NCBI RefSeq assembly: GCF_000002865.3
Contig: NW_001865043.1
Coordinates: forward strand, 184,387 to 248,386
DNA length: 64,000 nt
DNA from: Monosiga brevicollis MX1
Taxonomy: Eukaryota > Opisthokonta > Choanoflagellata > Craspedida > Salpingoecidae
Reading direction: 5' to 3'
Shown in pieces: positions 1-10,100 of this stretch. The position numbers and the translations under genes were made by a program. The number at the start of each line of letters is the position of its first letter. Position 1 is the first letter of the stretch. The notes under the pieces were generated by a model. It was not told where the DNA came from and ran no database searches. It was given only the letters and a program-made list of their open reading frames with translations.

Positions 1-7
1 NNNNNNN

Positions 8-1120
8 TGGTCGAGTGCTCGTGGAGGTGCTAGTGGAGGTGCTGGTAGAGGTGCTGGTGGAGGTGCTGGTAGAGGTGCTGGTAGAAGTGCTGGTAGAAGT
101 GCTGGTAGAAGAGCTAGTGGAAGTGCTTGTGGAGGTGCTAGTGGAGGTGCTAGTGGAGGTGCTGGTAGAAGTCGAGGTAGAGCTTTCAGCTGTTTGCTCC
201 TCCTCTGACTCTGATGTAGAGGTCGAGGTGGAAGTGGAAGTCGAAGTGGAGGTCGAAGTAGAGGTCGAAGTAGAGGTCGAAGTAGAGGTCGAAGTAGAAG
301 TAGAAGTAGAAGTGGAGGTGGATGTCATGAGGCTGTCGGGGCAAAAGCAGGCGCAGTCTTCGGCATCCTCGACGTCATCGAGCGCCAGAGATTTGATAAA
401 GAGACGCTCGTCTGTGTTGTTGGCTTCGAGCGTCAGATTGAAGGTGGCGCTAGACGAGGGCACGAGGAGTCGATCAATCTCGTGCAAGACGCCATTGATG
501 GCCTCAAAGTCAGCGGTGACCACGCGGGCATCATTCACAAAGACCTCATCATCGTCGGCAGAGCTGGCGAGGGTCAGAGTGGCATTTTCAGCCAGAGTTG
601 GAAGAGTCGTGTTGCCGAGGGCGACCAGCTCATCGCTCATGAGGCGCTCTGGCACGACGTGGTACATGAGCAGCTCCTGAAGGTCTTCACGGTGCTCTGG
701 CTGGCTCAAAGCCACAAAGTCATCAAAGGTGAGTTGATTAAAGGCCCGATTATTCGGCACAAATACAGTGCCGTTCATGTCGTCGAAGGACCAGGAAAGA
801 AACTCGTCCAAACCCGTGGCCTGAAGCAGGGCTTGGGCTAAAGTAAAGCGCCGCAGGTCCTCAATGTACATGAATAGTGTAGGAACCCAGTCCTCATCTT
901 CCTCGGTTGTGATGGATTCCTCGGTGGTGGCGGGCTGCTCCGTTGCTTCATCAGTCGGTTCGAGAGTCCATGGCTCTTCCGTGGTGGGTATGTCCGAAAC
1001 TTCGTCGGTTGGTTCCAGGGTCCACGACTCTTCCGTTGTGGGGCCTCCCGTGGTCTGTGCGTTCACCAGGCACAAGCAGCTCATGCCTAGCACGAGCGCG
1101 GGTAAAAACCAGCGTGCCAT
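8..1120 (-). CDS. Secreted fasciclin (FAS1) domain protein with Ser/Thr stalk, 3' end off the window
   Basis: Minus-strand frame open from the ATG at 1120 to the left edge, so the C-terminus is missing (about 370 residues seen). It starts with a signal peptide (a basic residue then a hydrophobic run ending near NAQ). Next come two copies of an acidic Thr/Glu/Trp motif (TTEEsWTLEPTDE, then TTEEPWTLEPTDE) and a third partial copy. A FAS1 domain follows at about residues 75-235: the H1-like segment FVPNNRAFNQL and the H2-like segment MYHVVPERL are visible. A short Cys cluster (CACFC) precedes a long Ser-Thr dipeptide repeat broken by an acidic patch (ESEEEQ). FAS1 proteins act in cell adhesion at the cell surface or matrix; the Ser/Thr tract is probably O-glycosylated, which is inference. 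The absence of stops through a skewed repeat supports real coding. No intron is seen. Confidence 0.85.
15..330 (-). repeat. Ser-Thr coding microsatellite (6-bp units) inside the FAS1 gene
   Basis: Degenerate 6-bp repeat, read on the minus strand as alternating Ser and Thr codons (TCT/TCG/AGC with ACT/ACC). The stretch at 15-185 uses mostly AGC for Ser, while that at 225-330 uses mostly TCT/TCG, so they look like two separate expansions separated by the acidic patch at about 190-220. Confidence 0.85.
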
Positions 1121-3261
1121 GTTGTCTCAACGAGACGCTCAAGCAGAGCTCAAGCCAAAGATGTTAGTGAAAGCACGGGGTGTGCACTGTGCCCAACAAT
1201 TGGGGATTGGTTGAGGGAAGATCCTTCAAGTAGCTACCAACAAGGCTCTAGCGGGCCGGAGTCTGCCGGTGATGTGCTGTCGAAGGAACAGTAGTAAAAT
1301 GCTGGCAACCCGACGCCGGTTTGGCCTCGGCCTCGAACTGGGAAGGTGACACCTGGGATAGCGAGTATTGGGAGGAGGTGGTGACGGCTGCGACCTGCCG
1401 ATCGCAAGGCACAAGCAGGCAGTCACAAGTTGATGGCGTGAGTAAACCCTGTCTTGCCCATTGCCTGATGATGGCCTCAGGGGCAACCGCATCATCGACA
1501 CGACAGGCGGGACTGCACTGCGTGCAGCTCGCTGTCTTGATCATGATGGAGGTGGCTCATGTGTCCTAGTGTTGGTGATCTGGTCTCGCTCAGCTTTGAG
1601 CGGCAATACATCACGTTCATGCTTGAGGCACCACGACAGCAGTAGAGACAGTGTTTGGTCAAGCCAAGGTCGAAGCTGGTGGCACTGATGACTGTCGCGT
1701 TGGGCATGTGGCAGCTCGGTCACGCGCCATCACAGGGTCCTGCACATACGAGTACAGGCCTTCACGTTGAGTTGGCACTGGGTTGCGGCGCAGGAAGCAA
1801 GAGTGTGACCGGGGAGAAATGCCGCGATGATGGTTTGGCCACGCGTCGTCAAGTGGCGCTTGGCAGTGCAGCAATGGTTTGGCTGATGACTTGCCTTCTC
1901 ACGTGATGTGCGGCCATGCGTGCTGGCAAGGAGCAGTGCTGCTGCACAGACCTCAAGTTTTGCTCATCGGCGTGGACGGGCGACGAAGAAAGGATCCCTT
2001 CCCCCATCCACGACCGGATGGGGGTTGTGGTCAAGCCTTGAGCTTTGGGTTATGGCGGAGAATTGTCACACCACTGCGATCCCGCGTCATGGTGTCAGTC
2101 CTGATATGCGTGTAAGGGTCTGCAAGATGGCTCCATGGGAGACTCTCAAACGCAACCATCTACTGCTCAGGGTTTGTTGTGAAGGTACGCAAGTTCGACA
2201 GGGGCAGAGTTGTTCTGGTGATGGCGGTGGTAGAGGGAGGTTTCGTGTTGCCGGCTCGCAGTTTGCCTTTTACATGTCAATGCTGGCGCGCGTGGCCAAG
2301 CCCGATCGCTCTGTTGACCGTAACAGGGGGTGAGATGGCGGTCGTACATGGGACGCGGTTCTGGTTTAGGTGCGCGCAGCATCGGCTCCGGCCATCTGAA
2401 CCGAGTCGACTGAAGATGCGTACGCGTCCTCCTGCTCTTCAGTCCCAAAACGCGCGCACGCACGAGCGTACGCGCGTGAAGCTCTGGGACGGGTCGTAGG
2501 GCAGTGTGGTCGCGGACAACTCTGGGCAAGACAATGGAATAGCAACATCGTCCATTCCTTCCGAGTCACCGCCTGTGATGAGACTGTATTCCCAGTCACG
2601 TTTGGTCAGACAGACGCAGGCTTGTCCCATCACCTCGTTTACTCACTTCTCCACCCATCCCACCAACACCCAACACCACCATCCAACACACCTAGCAGCC
2701 AGCACCGCTTCTCCCTGCTTCTCCACTGCCTCCACTGCTTCCACTGCTTCCACTGCTTCCACTGCTTCCACTGCTTCCACTGCTTCCACTGCCTCGATGC
2801 GTCCAGCCATCAATCAGCCTGACATCTCAAGACTGCTCGTGATGCGCCAGTTGCACGTGCAATTGGAACAGAACGTTCAGGTCGCGAAAACAGTGAGCTA
2901 CATTCAACTCAAACACACATTATATATTTTAGAGGGTAGAGTTTATCTTACACTTTTCGCGCACTGCTTGTCGCGTTGGCGTGTGTGAGCTGCCGCCGAG
3001 CGCCTGCCTGCTGCTCGTCTTGGTCCTCGATCGCCATTGCTCTTGGGCCCTTCTCCTTGCAAGGTGGAACGCATCGTTGGCTGTGAACTGGTGCGAGGCA
3101 CCGGGCTACCGATGGTGCTGCTTTTTTTTTTAAAAAAGAGAAGATACACAGCATTATCGTCAGTCCGAGGACAGTGTCCTTTTATGTTGGCACGGTTGGT
3201 GCGCACACGGTAGGCGCTGGTGCAGGGCCTGAAGATGGCATTGGCTGGTGATGGAGCCATT
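1121..3261. other. Unassigned 2.1 kb between FAS1 and the glycosyltransferase
   Basis: No gene I can support. Frames on both strands are short. Two minus-strand segments (about 1248-1544 and 1492-1707) are Cys-rich when translated but share no recognisable domain, and I found no splice model joining them. The promoter of the FAS1 gene should lie just above 1121. The right part holds a 9-bp minisatellite and a T10/A6 run at 3121-3136. Confidence 0.5.
2716..2793. repeat. 9-bp minisatellite (TTCCACTGC)n
   Basis: About seven near-perfect tandem copies of a 9-base unit, preceded by looser CT-rich copies from about 2700. No supported gene covers it. Confidence 0.85.
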
Positions 3262-4287
3262 ATGGCACCGCTGCGCCGCTTATTAGTGGTGGTCCTGGTA
3301 CTTGGCGTCTGGCTGCCTCAACCTGTGGTGCCCGCCGTGAGCAAGAAGGACCATCAGACACACATGTTGGACGGCTGTCGCGATGCTCCCGTGTGGACGG
3401 CCTGCATGCGAGCACATTGTGACATCTCTGAGATTGATATGGACTACAAGCGCCCATCGCTGGAGGCCCAGACTAAGCAAGCCCGTGATCTTATTGCCGG
3501 CGGCCGCAGCGTCCTCACTTTTGGCTACAAATCAAACACACTCAAGACTTTTGACAGCATTCTGAAGGCGATTCGGCACGAGCCTGGGTTTCGCGGGGCC
3601 ATCATCGTCTGTTCTGGACCTGCCCCTCAGCCTAACCTCGAGAAGTACTACGCTGATAGCAAGGTGCTGTTCATTTGGACCACGCACGCGGGGTTCGATC
3701 CCCATCCCAAGATGCGACCCATTCCCCTGGGCTTTAACTTTCATACCCTCATGCAGCAGTCCTACGAGGGTGAGAAGGCGGTGCACTGGATCGACCAGTG
3801 GCAAGAGCTCAATCGGGCGCTCAGTCAAGACGTCAAACCGCACAACTCCGTCTATTCTTGTTTTCGCAACACCCACCCGTCGCGCTCTGAGGCATCTCGT
3901 GCGTTGGCAACCTTCCCAGAAGGCACCGTGCGCCGCTGTCGTACCAACACGCCACGCCATACCTTTTGGCAGGAGAGTCGCGAGAGCATGTACGTCATGT
4001 CGCCCCGCGGCAGCGGTCCCGATGCTCACCGTACCTGGGAGGCCCTGTATCTTGAGGTTCCTGTCGTCCTGCAGCGTACAGGCGCCATCGATACACTTTT
4101 TGAGGACATGCCGACGTACATGGTGGACAGCTGGTCGGGCCTTACATTTGACAAGCTGACCGCTGCTCTTACAACCTTGCAGCAGCGATCCTTTCACCGC
4201 GATCGCTTTGCCTCGGGCTACTGGCTGGCCCTCATCGAGGACCAGCAGCAGGCCTTTTTGAACGGCACCCTGGCCTTTCCCACGTAA
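3262..4287 (+). CDS. Type II membrane glycosyltransferase, exostosin/RXYLT1-like
   Basis: Single-exon gene of 341 residues. I chose the ATG at 3262 because it puts a classic signal anchor at the very start (MAPLRRLLVVVLVLGVWLP); in-frame ATGs at 3220 and 3235 would only add an unlikely leader. The lumenal part carries the block SPRGSGPDAHRTWEAL at about residues 248-263, followed by a conserved-looking PVVLQ and a Trp-containing WSGLT. This arrangement (Pro-x-Gly-x-Gly, Asp-x-His-Arg, Trp-Glu-x-Leu) is typical of Golgi transferases of the exostosin and RXYLT1 C-terminal type, which use nucleotide sugars to extend glycans on secreted proteins. Substrate and linkage cannot be read from the sequence. 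An N-glycosylation site (NGT) lies close to the C-terminus. Confidence 0.7.
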   Translation: MAPLRRLLVVVLVLGVWLPQPVVPAVSKKDHQTHMLDGCRDAPVWTACMRAHCDISEIDMDYKRPSLEAQTKQARDLIAGGRSVLTFGYKSNTLKTFDSILKAIRHEPGFRGAIIVCSGPAPQPNLEKYYADSKVLFIWTTHAGFDPHPKMRPIPLGFNFHTLMQQSYEGEKAVHWIDQWQELNRALSQDVKPHNSVYSCFRNTHPSRSEASRALATFPEGTVRRCRTNTPRHTFWQESRESMYVMSPRGSGPDAHRTWEALYLEVPVVLQRTGAIDTLFEDMPTYMVDSWSGLTFDKLTAALTTLQQRSFHRDRFASGYWLALIEDQQQAFLNGTLAFPT

Positions 4288-4734
4288 AGCGCGCGTGAAC
4301 CCCAAGCCAGCCTTTATCCAGCCAGCGAAGACCAAGGCAAAAGACCAGGCGGCCATGGCAACACTTGAAGGTCATATCGGCCATGATAACATTTGAAGAA
4401 GCAAAACTGATGCAAACGCATGCGTACAGGCCTCGCCGTCAACTAACGGAACCTTGGCACGACATTCACGGCCGATTTCGCGGGCGATGCGCCAACGCCT
4501 ATATTTAAGTTCCGCCATCATGGCTGCTGACGACGCGTGGGTCGGATTCTTGGGTTGTAGATGATTCTTTAATTTTTTTGGTTGTGTTGCAATCCGTGTG
4601 CTTTGACCACTTTTGACCATCGAATGCGAGTCTTTCTGCTGTTTCTTAGAGTCTTGTCACGGCACGCTGTTTGTGCTCATCCACAGTCGCGGTGTCATGA
4701 GATGTGCAGGCCAGATAGTGGTGAAGCAATTCAA
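4288..4734. other. Intergenic, convergent 3' ends
   Basis: Between the 3' ends of the glycosyltransferase (plus) and the cytidine deaminase (minus). I see no gene, repeat or RNA in it. Confidence 0.6.
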
Positions 4735-5913
4735 TTAGTTGGTTTGAGTCGCAACTTTTACAGGCTCTTCAGTCGCGATGCGCGCCGTTTTCGAAGCAGG
4801 TTCTGCGGCCTTCTGGTCGTCGTCGGGAGTGGCATCTGCAGGCATTGGGCTCTTGCTACCTCGACTGCCAGCCTTGAGCGGCTGGTAGAGGATGGTCGCA
4901 TCGGGGGCGAGGTGCCGCCACAGGGTCAAGGTGGCCTGTCGGTGGGACATGGCGAGGTCAATGCGCTCGGCCAGGACCACCACCTCGACATCGGTCGTGT
5001 CCACGCCATTGATTTTGCATTGGAGATATGCGCTCTGGGCTGCGGGCAGCGAGGGATTGAAGGCCGCGTTCTCCATGTACCAGGCTCGGAGCACCCGACC
5101 ATCGCGGAGGCGAAGGGCCACGGCCGAGTGGCAGCCCGAGTATGGAGCATAGGCCTTGCGAGCGGCCACCGAGGCCATGAGAAGGGCTGTCTCACGAATA
5201 GTTCCGGGGGAGCCTTCGTGCAGGACCTCGTGGGGACCATCGGCGGCGAGATCAATGGTGGGATGGACCAGCAACGGGTGTTGGTTGTTGAGGTCTTTAG
5301 GCAGGAAGGCGTGTGGCAAAACGTCGGCAATGCGCAGCGGTTCTTTTTGCGGCAGGAGGAGGCGCATGTCAATGCCGTTGTGCATTTCGACGATAAACTG
5401 GCGGCAGTGGCCGCAGGGGGCAGCGTTGACGGCCAAGGTAACAGGGATGCCGGCATCTGGGTGATGCGCAATGTTGCTAATGGCGGCTTGCTCGGCGTGA
5501 ATGCTCATGCCAATGGCCTGGTGGTCGAATTCCTGGTTGGCACCCAGGAAAATGTGGCCATGGTCTGTCAGCATGACGGCACCCACATGAAAGTTGGAGA
5601 CGGGAGCGCGGGCCAAGCTGGCAGCCACGTCGGTAAGGTTCTGCAGGAGCTGATCCGTCGTAAGCTGATGCATGGCCTCGAGCTGTTCACGCTGGGGCTT
5701 GGCAATAAACCACTGGTTGGCTAGACCCATGGCAGCCAGAGATTGGCGCAGGGGACTGGCGGCTGCCTTGGCGACATCGGCAGCGGAGCTCATGGTGCAG
5801 CGCTTAAAGGTTTGATGGGAGGGCCGGTAGACGGCGAGGGGCTGGGAGCTAACAGCAGTGCAAGGGCGACCGATAGGCAAGAGGAGGGAGCGCAGTGCGC
5901 GACCGAGCGACAT
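4735..5913 (-). CDS. Cytidine deaminase, two-domain (E. coli Cdd) type
   Basis: Single-exon gene of 392 residues from the ATG at 5913; a second ATG at 5793 would give 352. The longer start adds a leader rich in Arg, Leu and Ser (MSLGRALRSLLLPIGR) that could be a mitochondrial presequence, so two start sites might yield two locations. The zinc site is complete: HAEQAAI supplies His and the catalytic Glu, PCGHC supplies the two Cys. The second half (from PYSGCHSAVAL) repeats the fold without these residues, as expected for the dimeric E. coli type, in contrast to the short tetrameric enzyme of animals. It hydrolyses cytidine and deoxycytidine to uridine forms in pyrimidine salvage; a thymidine phosphorylase gene lies at the other end of the window. 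The tail is low-complexity (Ala, Lys, Thr). Confidence 0.9.
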   Translation of the reverse strand: MSLGRALRSLLLPIGRPCTAVSSQPLAVYRPSHQTFKRCTMSSAADVAKAAASPLRQSLAAMGLANQWFIAKPQREQLEAMHQLTTDQLLQNLTDVAASLARAPVSNFHVGAVMLTDHGHIFLGANQEFDHQAIGMSIHAEQAAISNIAHHPDAGIPVTLAVNAAPCGHCRQFIVEMHNGIDMRLLLPQKEPLRIADVLPHAFLPKDLNNQHPLLVHPTIDLAADGPHEVLHEGSPGTIRETALLMASVAARKAYAPYSGCHSAVALRLRDGRVLRAWYMENAAFNPSLPAAQSAYLQCKINGVDTTDVEVVVLAERIDLAMSHRQATLTLWRHLAPDATILYQPLKAGSRGSKSPMPADATPDDDQKAAEPASKTARIATEEPVKVATQTN

Positions 5914-7141
5914 TGCGGGTCCCAGATGAGGGGTTGCGGAGAAGCAGCAGCAAGACCCCTGGATGGTCCAGAAGCGCGTTTCACAGCTTTCGAGTTGCGG
6001 CCGCCACTGGTGAGCAGACACGCGTTACAGAAGCAGAGCGTCCTGAGACCCAGAGCATGTGGCAGGTTGTTGTTGGTGTGAGGAATGATCTTGTGAACCC
6101 TTTGCATGCATGTGCAGCTGCTTTGAGCCGTGCTCAGAGCGCCGCTCATCCACTCGGGTCTCTGCCCAAAACCAGGCCGCCACCGGGAAAGGCATGCCGA
6201 GAGCCACGCCGAACATACCTGAACACTGTACCACAGCAGCAAAACCCCGGCAGCCTTCCAAATCCAAGTCACCCTTGCCAGTGCTTATCCTTCAACACGG
6301 GTGCACTTTGTCGTCGCCAGCCCACCGCCACGTTTCAGCGCGAGTGAAATTAAAAAAACAAGAGAGAGAGAGAGAGAGAGAGAGAGCGCGAGAGAGAGAG
6401 AGAGAGAGAGAGAGAGGGGGAGAGAATGAATTGGTTTGGTCAGTTTGAGAAAGAGAGAGAGAGAGAGCAAGAGCGCGAGAGAGCTCGAGAGACGAGAGAG
6501 ATCAAAAGAGAGTGAGAGAGACGACAGAGGGAGAAAGAGAAACAACAACAACAAAACACATACACACACCATAAAAGATTCAGTGGCGTGCGTACAAAAT
6601 TTTTGATTTGTTGCCCTCTTATTTTAACTCACTTTCAAGAGCAAAAGAGCGGAAATAATCTGACATGTTATTCTGACAACGTCATCGTTGCGTTTCCTTC
6701 CATTTGTTGTTGTTCAGAGAGAAAGCGAGAGAGAGAGAGAGAGAGAGAGCGGGGAGGGCAGCTCCGAGGCAGTGGCGGCACCGGGCATCGGAGGAGACGC
6801 AAAGGGTGGAGGCGGTGGGGCGTGTATGAGAAGGGAAAGGGCGAGACGTTTGGGGCCGTGCCTTTGTGTCCAAGTTCTTTGCATTTGGGTGTGCATTTGA
6901 CCCGTTTTGGTGGGCTGTGTGGGCTGTTCCAGCAGCAGGAGATAACGCGTGACACTCGACGCGACCTGAGTGTGGTGCGAGCTGGTGTGTGGGCCTTTGG
7001 CTCGACCGCTCTGCCGGATGCGGGTGTGAGGACTGCCAGTGCTCTCGTGGCTCTATCGCACTCGCGCTCGCACGCACACGTGCACGCCCAGTACACATCA
7101 GGACGCTAGTCAGACATCTCCAAGCAAGCATTGTCGTCGTC
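5914..7141. other. Divergent intergenic region with GA microsatellites
   Basis: Lies between the starts of the deaminase (minus) and the RING-UBA-SARA gene (plus), so it should hold both promoters. It is dominated by (GA)n runs at about 6361-6417, 6450-6540 and 6721-6750. A minus-strand frame at about 6180-6272 begins with a signal-peptide-like segment but goes nowhere recognisable. Confidence 0.6.
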
Positions 7142-10100
7142 ATGGGGAACGTTCAGGGCTGCCTCCGCGGGGGCAGGTATCGTGTCGTTCACGGTGAGTG
7201 ACCCAAGCCGATTCTGGTCCCGGCCTCTGTCAAGGCGCTCATGGCCATTCCTCCGCCCATATTTCTTTGCTTGCCCGCCTCGTGCCGTGAATCGGGACCT
7301 CGCAGGCTCGGCGGATACCCAAGAGACCACCTTCAACATGGACGGCGACGTGTCCAACGCCACTTCGGGTGCTCACACAGCCACTCTGATGTACAGCCAA
7401 GACCTGAGCGCCGATCAGCAAGATGACATTCCAGCCTCACAGCGGGAAGCCATCTACAAACAGGTACCGATACGCCACATGCAGCTGAGGCATTCCTACT
7501 GCGTCCCAATCACGTTTGGATGGCTGGTGTGGCTTCCCACTAAATTTGACCTCCTGGCACAGGTCCAAAATACAGTTTCCAAACTTGAGCGCACCGACTC
7601 GGTTGACAACATGATTACGTGCTGCATCTGCCTGGACACCATGTTCGAGCCCGTCCGTGCTCCCTGCAACCATACCTTTTGCCGCGTTTGCCTGCGACGC
7701 CTTCTTGAATACGAAGGTCAGTCGAACTGCCTTTGAGGTTTCGCTCCACGCGCACCCTCTCGGTCCATCTTCTCCGCTTTCTTGGCTTTGGCTGCCTGGC
7801 ATTTCTCAATTCCTTCGCATTGCTATTGTTCTTAATCTCAACTCCTCGGTTTGGACCTGCCTGCGCTGATTTCTCATTGTGCAGGAGCCACGCCGTCTTG
7901 TCCAAAGTGCCGATCCAGCCTGGCCCGCTTGGATCCCGATCAACTTGAGATTGATCTCAAACTTCTGCACACCATCCAATTCAACTTTTCAGAAGAGCTC
8001 GAAGGTCGCCAAGCCGAAGCAGAAGAGGAAGAGCGTGCTTGTGAGTCTTCCCACCTACTCATGCCGCTCGCTTGGCCCACAATACCGCCGCTTTATCGCT
8101 CACCCATTGAACCTTACCAAATGCACGTGCGCCTGCTCGTGTGCATCAGATCAACGGGCCCGAGAGGACCGCTTACGTCGTGAACGACTCATGGATTCGG
8201 ACCCCCTGTCGCTCATGTTCGAGTCTGAAGACGACACAAATCGCCGCCGCGTCCTCCAGGTCAATCCCACTTCTTCGTCGCTTTGGAATCTGCGTGGTGT
8301 TCTGCGAGCTCAAGTTTTCAAGCCCCCACGCTATCATAACTCACTTTTTGCTATTCTCATGCGTCACCCATCGCTCGTCTCCTTTTATCGCGCAGCGTGA
8401 TCTTCAACTTCTTTCCAGCCTGGGCTTCTCCGTCGTCTTGTGCCAAAAGGCACTGTTCGTGGCCTCTGGCGTCCACGCCGAGGCTCTGCATTGGCTGATT
8501 CGCCATCAACATCTTCCCCACGCCAACATTCCTTGGAACATGACTCAGCTCCAGGAGCAAATGGCCGTCCGTAACACTCGCCGAAACGCCATCGAACAGA
8601 TCATGATGCCTAGTACGTGTTACACCCTTTTTCTTCGCTTCTCGATAGTCTTCACCCCGCTGCCAAGTCTACTCTGGACCCGGAACTTGGACACCATGGT
8701 TGTGGCGGCGTAGAGGCTTACCATTGCTTTGCGCCGTCATTCGACTCGGTACAGCCCTGGAAAATGTCGTGTCAGGTCGACTCCAGCTCACCATCAGCAG
8801 CATGACTCTTGCCAGCACTATGGGCGATGCAGTCTGGTGCATGACGTCCTCGGGATTCCGTGCCTTTCACCAGCCCGAACTCGTTCTACTTCTCAAGTGT
8901 CACCCGAGTGTGAGTTTGGTCATCCTCCAATGGTTGGATCTCCCAGCTATCCAGACTCATGTGCAAGATCTGCCGGGTAGGACACCTTCTTCCCACCAGC
9001 CTTACCGCGCTTCATGAAGCGACTGTACCGAGCCGTGGCACGGGGGCTTGAGCTTCGTCCCAACATGGTCCTCGAGGTGCGCAGACGGCTTTGGAATATC
9101 ATCTGCGGGTCTCACAGGCCCAGCTGATAATGGGCTCTCTGCTCTGTCACGCGCGCGCGTTCCCTCGGCTTGCTCTAGGTGGAGCCTGATGAGCAAGACC
9201 CTTTTCTGGGAGATCCGATGAATCGCGGTTTCCTTCTCTGTGCTGACTTTGGCCAGCAATTGCAGGGCGTACCCTTGCCCAAAGTGCAACATCTATTTAT
9301 GATTCTGCTGCGAGGCCCAGACCTAGAATTTGCCACCCGTTACCCGGCCCACTATCTGCTCAGGTTTGTGCACGACCATGACCTCCTTTTTGTTTTGCCG
9401 CGTCTCGCCGCCCAGGCCCATCACTGGTGTCAGCTTTTGTGTCGCTCATCACGTTGAACGGGCTTTCACAGATGCGGTCGACGGTGTCGCACCGAGTATC
9501 CCTATCCCCTGGTGACGGATCGTACAGAAGTGCCGGTCTGCAATGTGCGCAGTCTCGCGCGCATGGCCTACCTTGATGCCGCGGTATGGTGACAGTTTGG
9601 CAACCGTCTCATAATCCCTGGCTACGTTGGTCGTTGTCCACACATGAGCGCTTCATGTCCATGCCATGCCCGCGTGCGGCCCCAACTTGGCTTTAAAACT
9701 CAATTTTATATTTTTGCGCACTTGTAAACTGCAGACGCGCGTACCAATGTCATGCTGCGTACGAGTGACACCAACCACCGCCGAGCCAGCATATATCAGC
9801 CTGCAATTGCCCTTTGACGCTCGTGCTGCTCTCAATCAATACCTTGAGCATCACGAGTCTGCGCGAGCGCCCATTGCTATCGTCACAGGTCAGCGATCAA
9901 TGCACGGGGAGGCAATCGTGTTGGGTTGCGCTCATAGTTTGATCTGCTTACCCGCAGATTTAGCTCGAGGGGCGGATGGTTACGTGGTTGCCTCCTTCAC
10001 TTCGCGACAGCGCGGTTCTGCCATCTTGTCGACGGGAAACAGTCAAGTCAGTGTTGTTGGTGTATCTTTGGGGATGCTTGCGAACACGTCCAATGGTCCC

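Noticed and set aside
15-680. Plus-strand frame rich in Val-Glu and Leu-Val repeats
   Set aside because: It is the complement of the Ser-Thr repeat of the minus-strand FAS1 gene, which has a signal peptide and a recognisable domain.
1121-2530. Cys-rich minus-strand segments as an EGF-like or other secreted gene
   Set aside because: Cys spacing is irregular, frames are short, and I found no splice-consistent path linking them.
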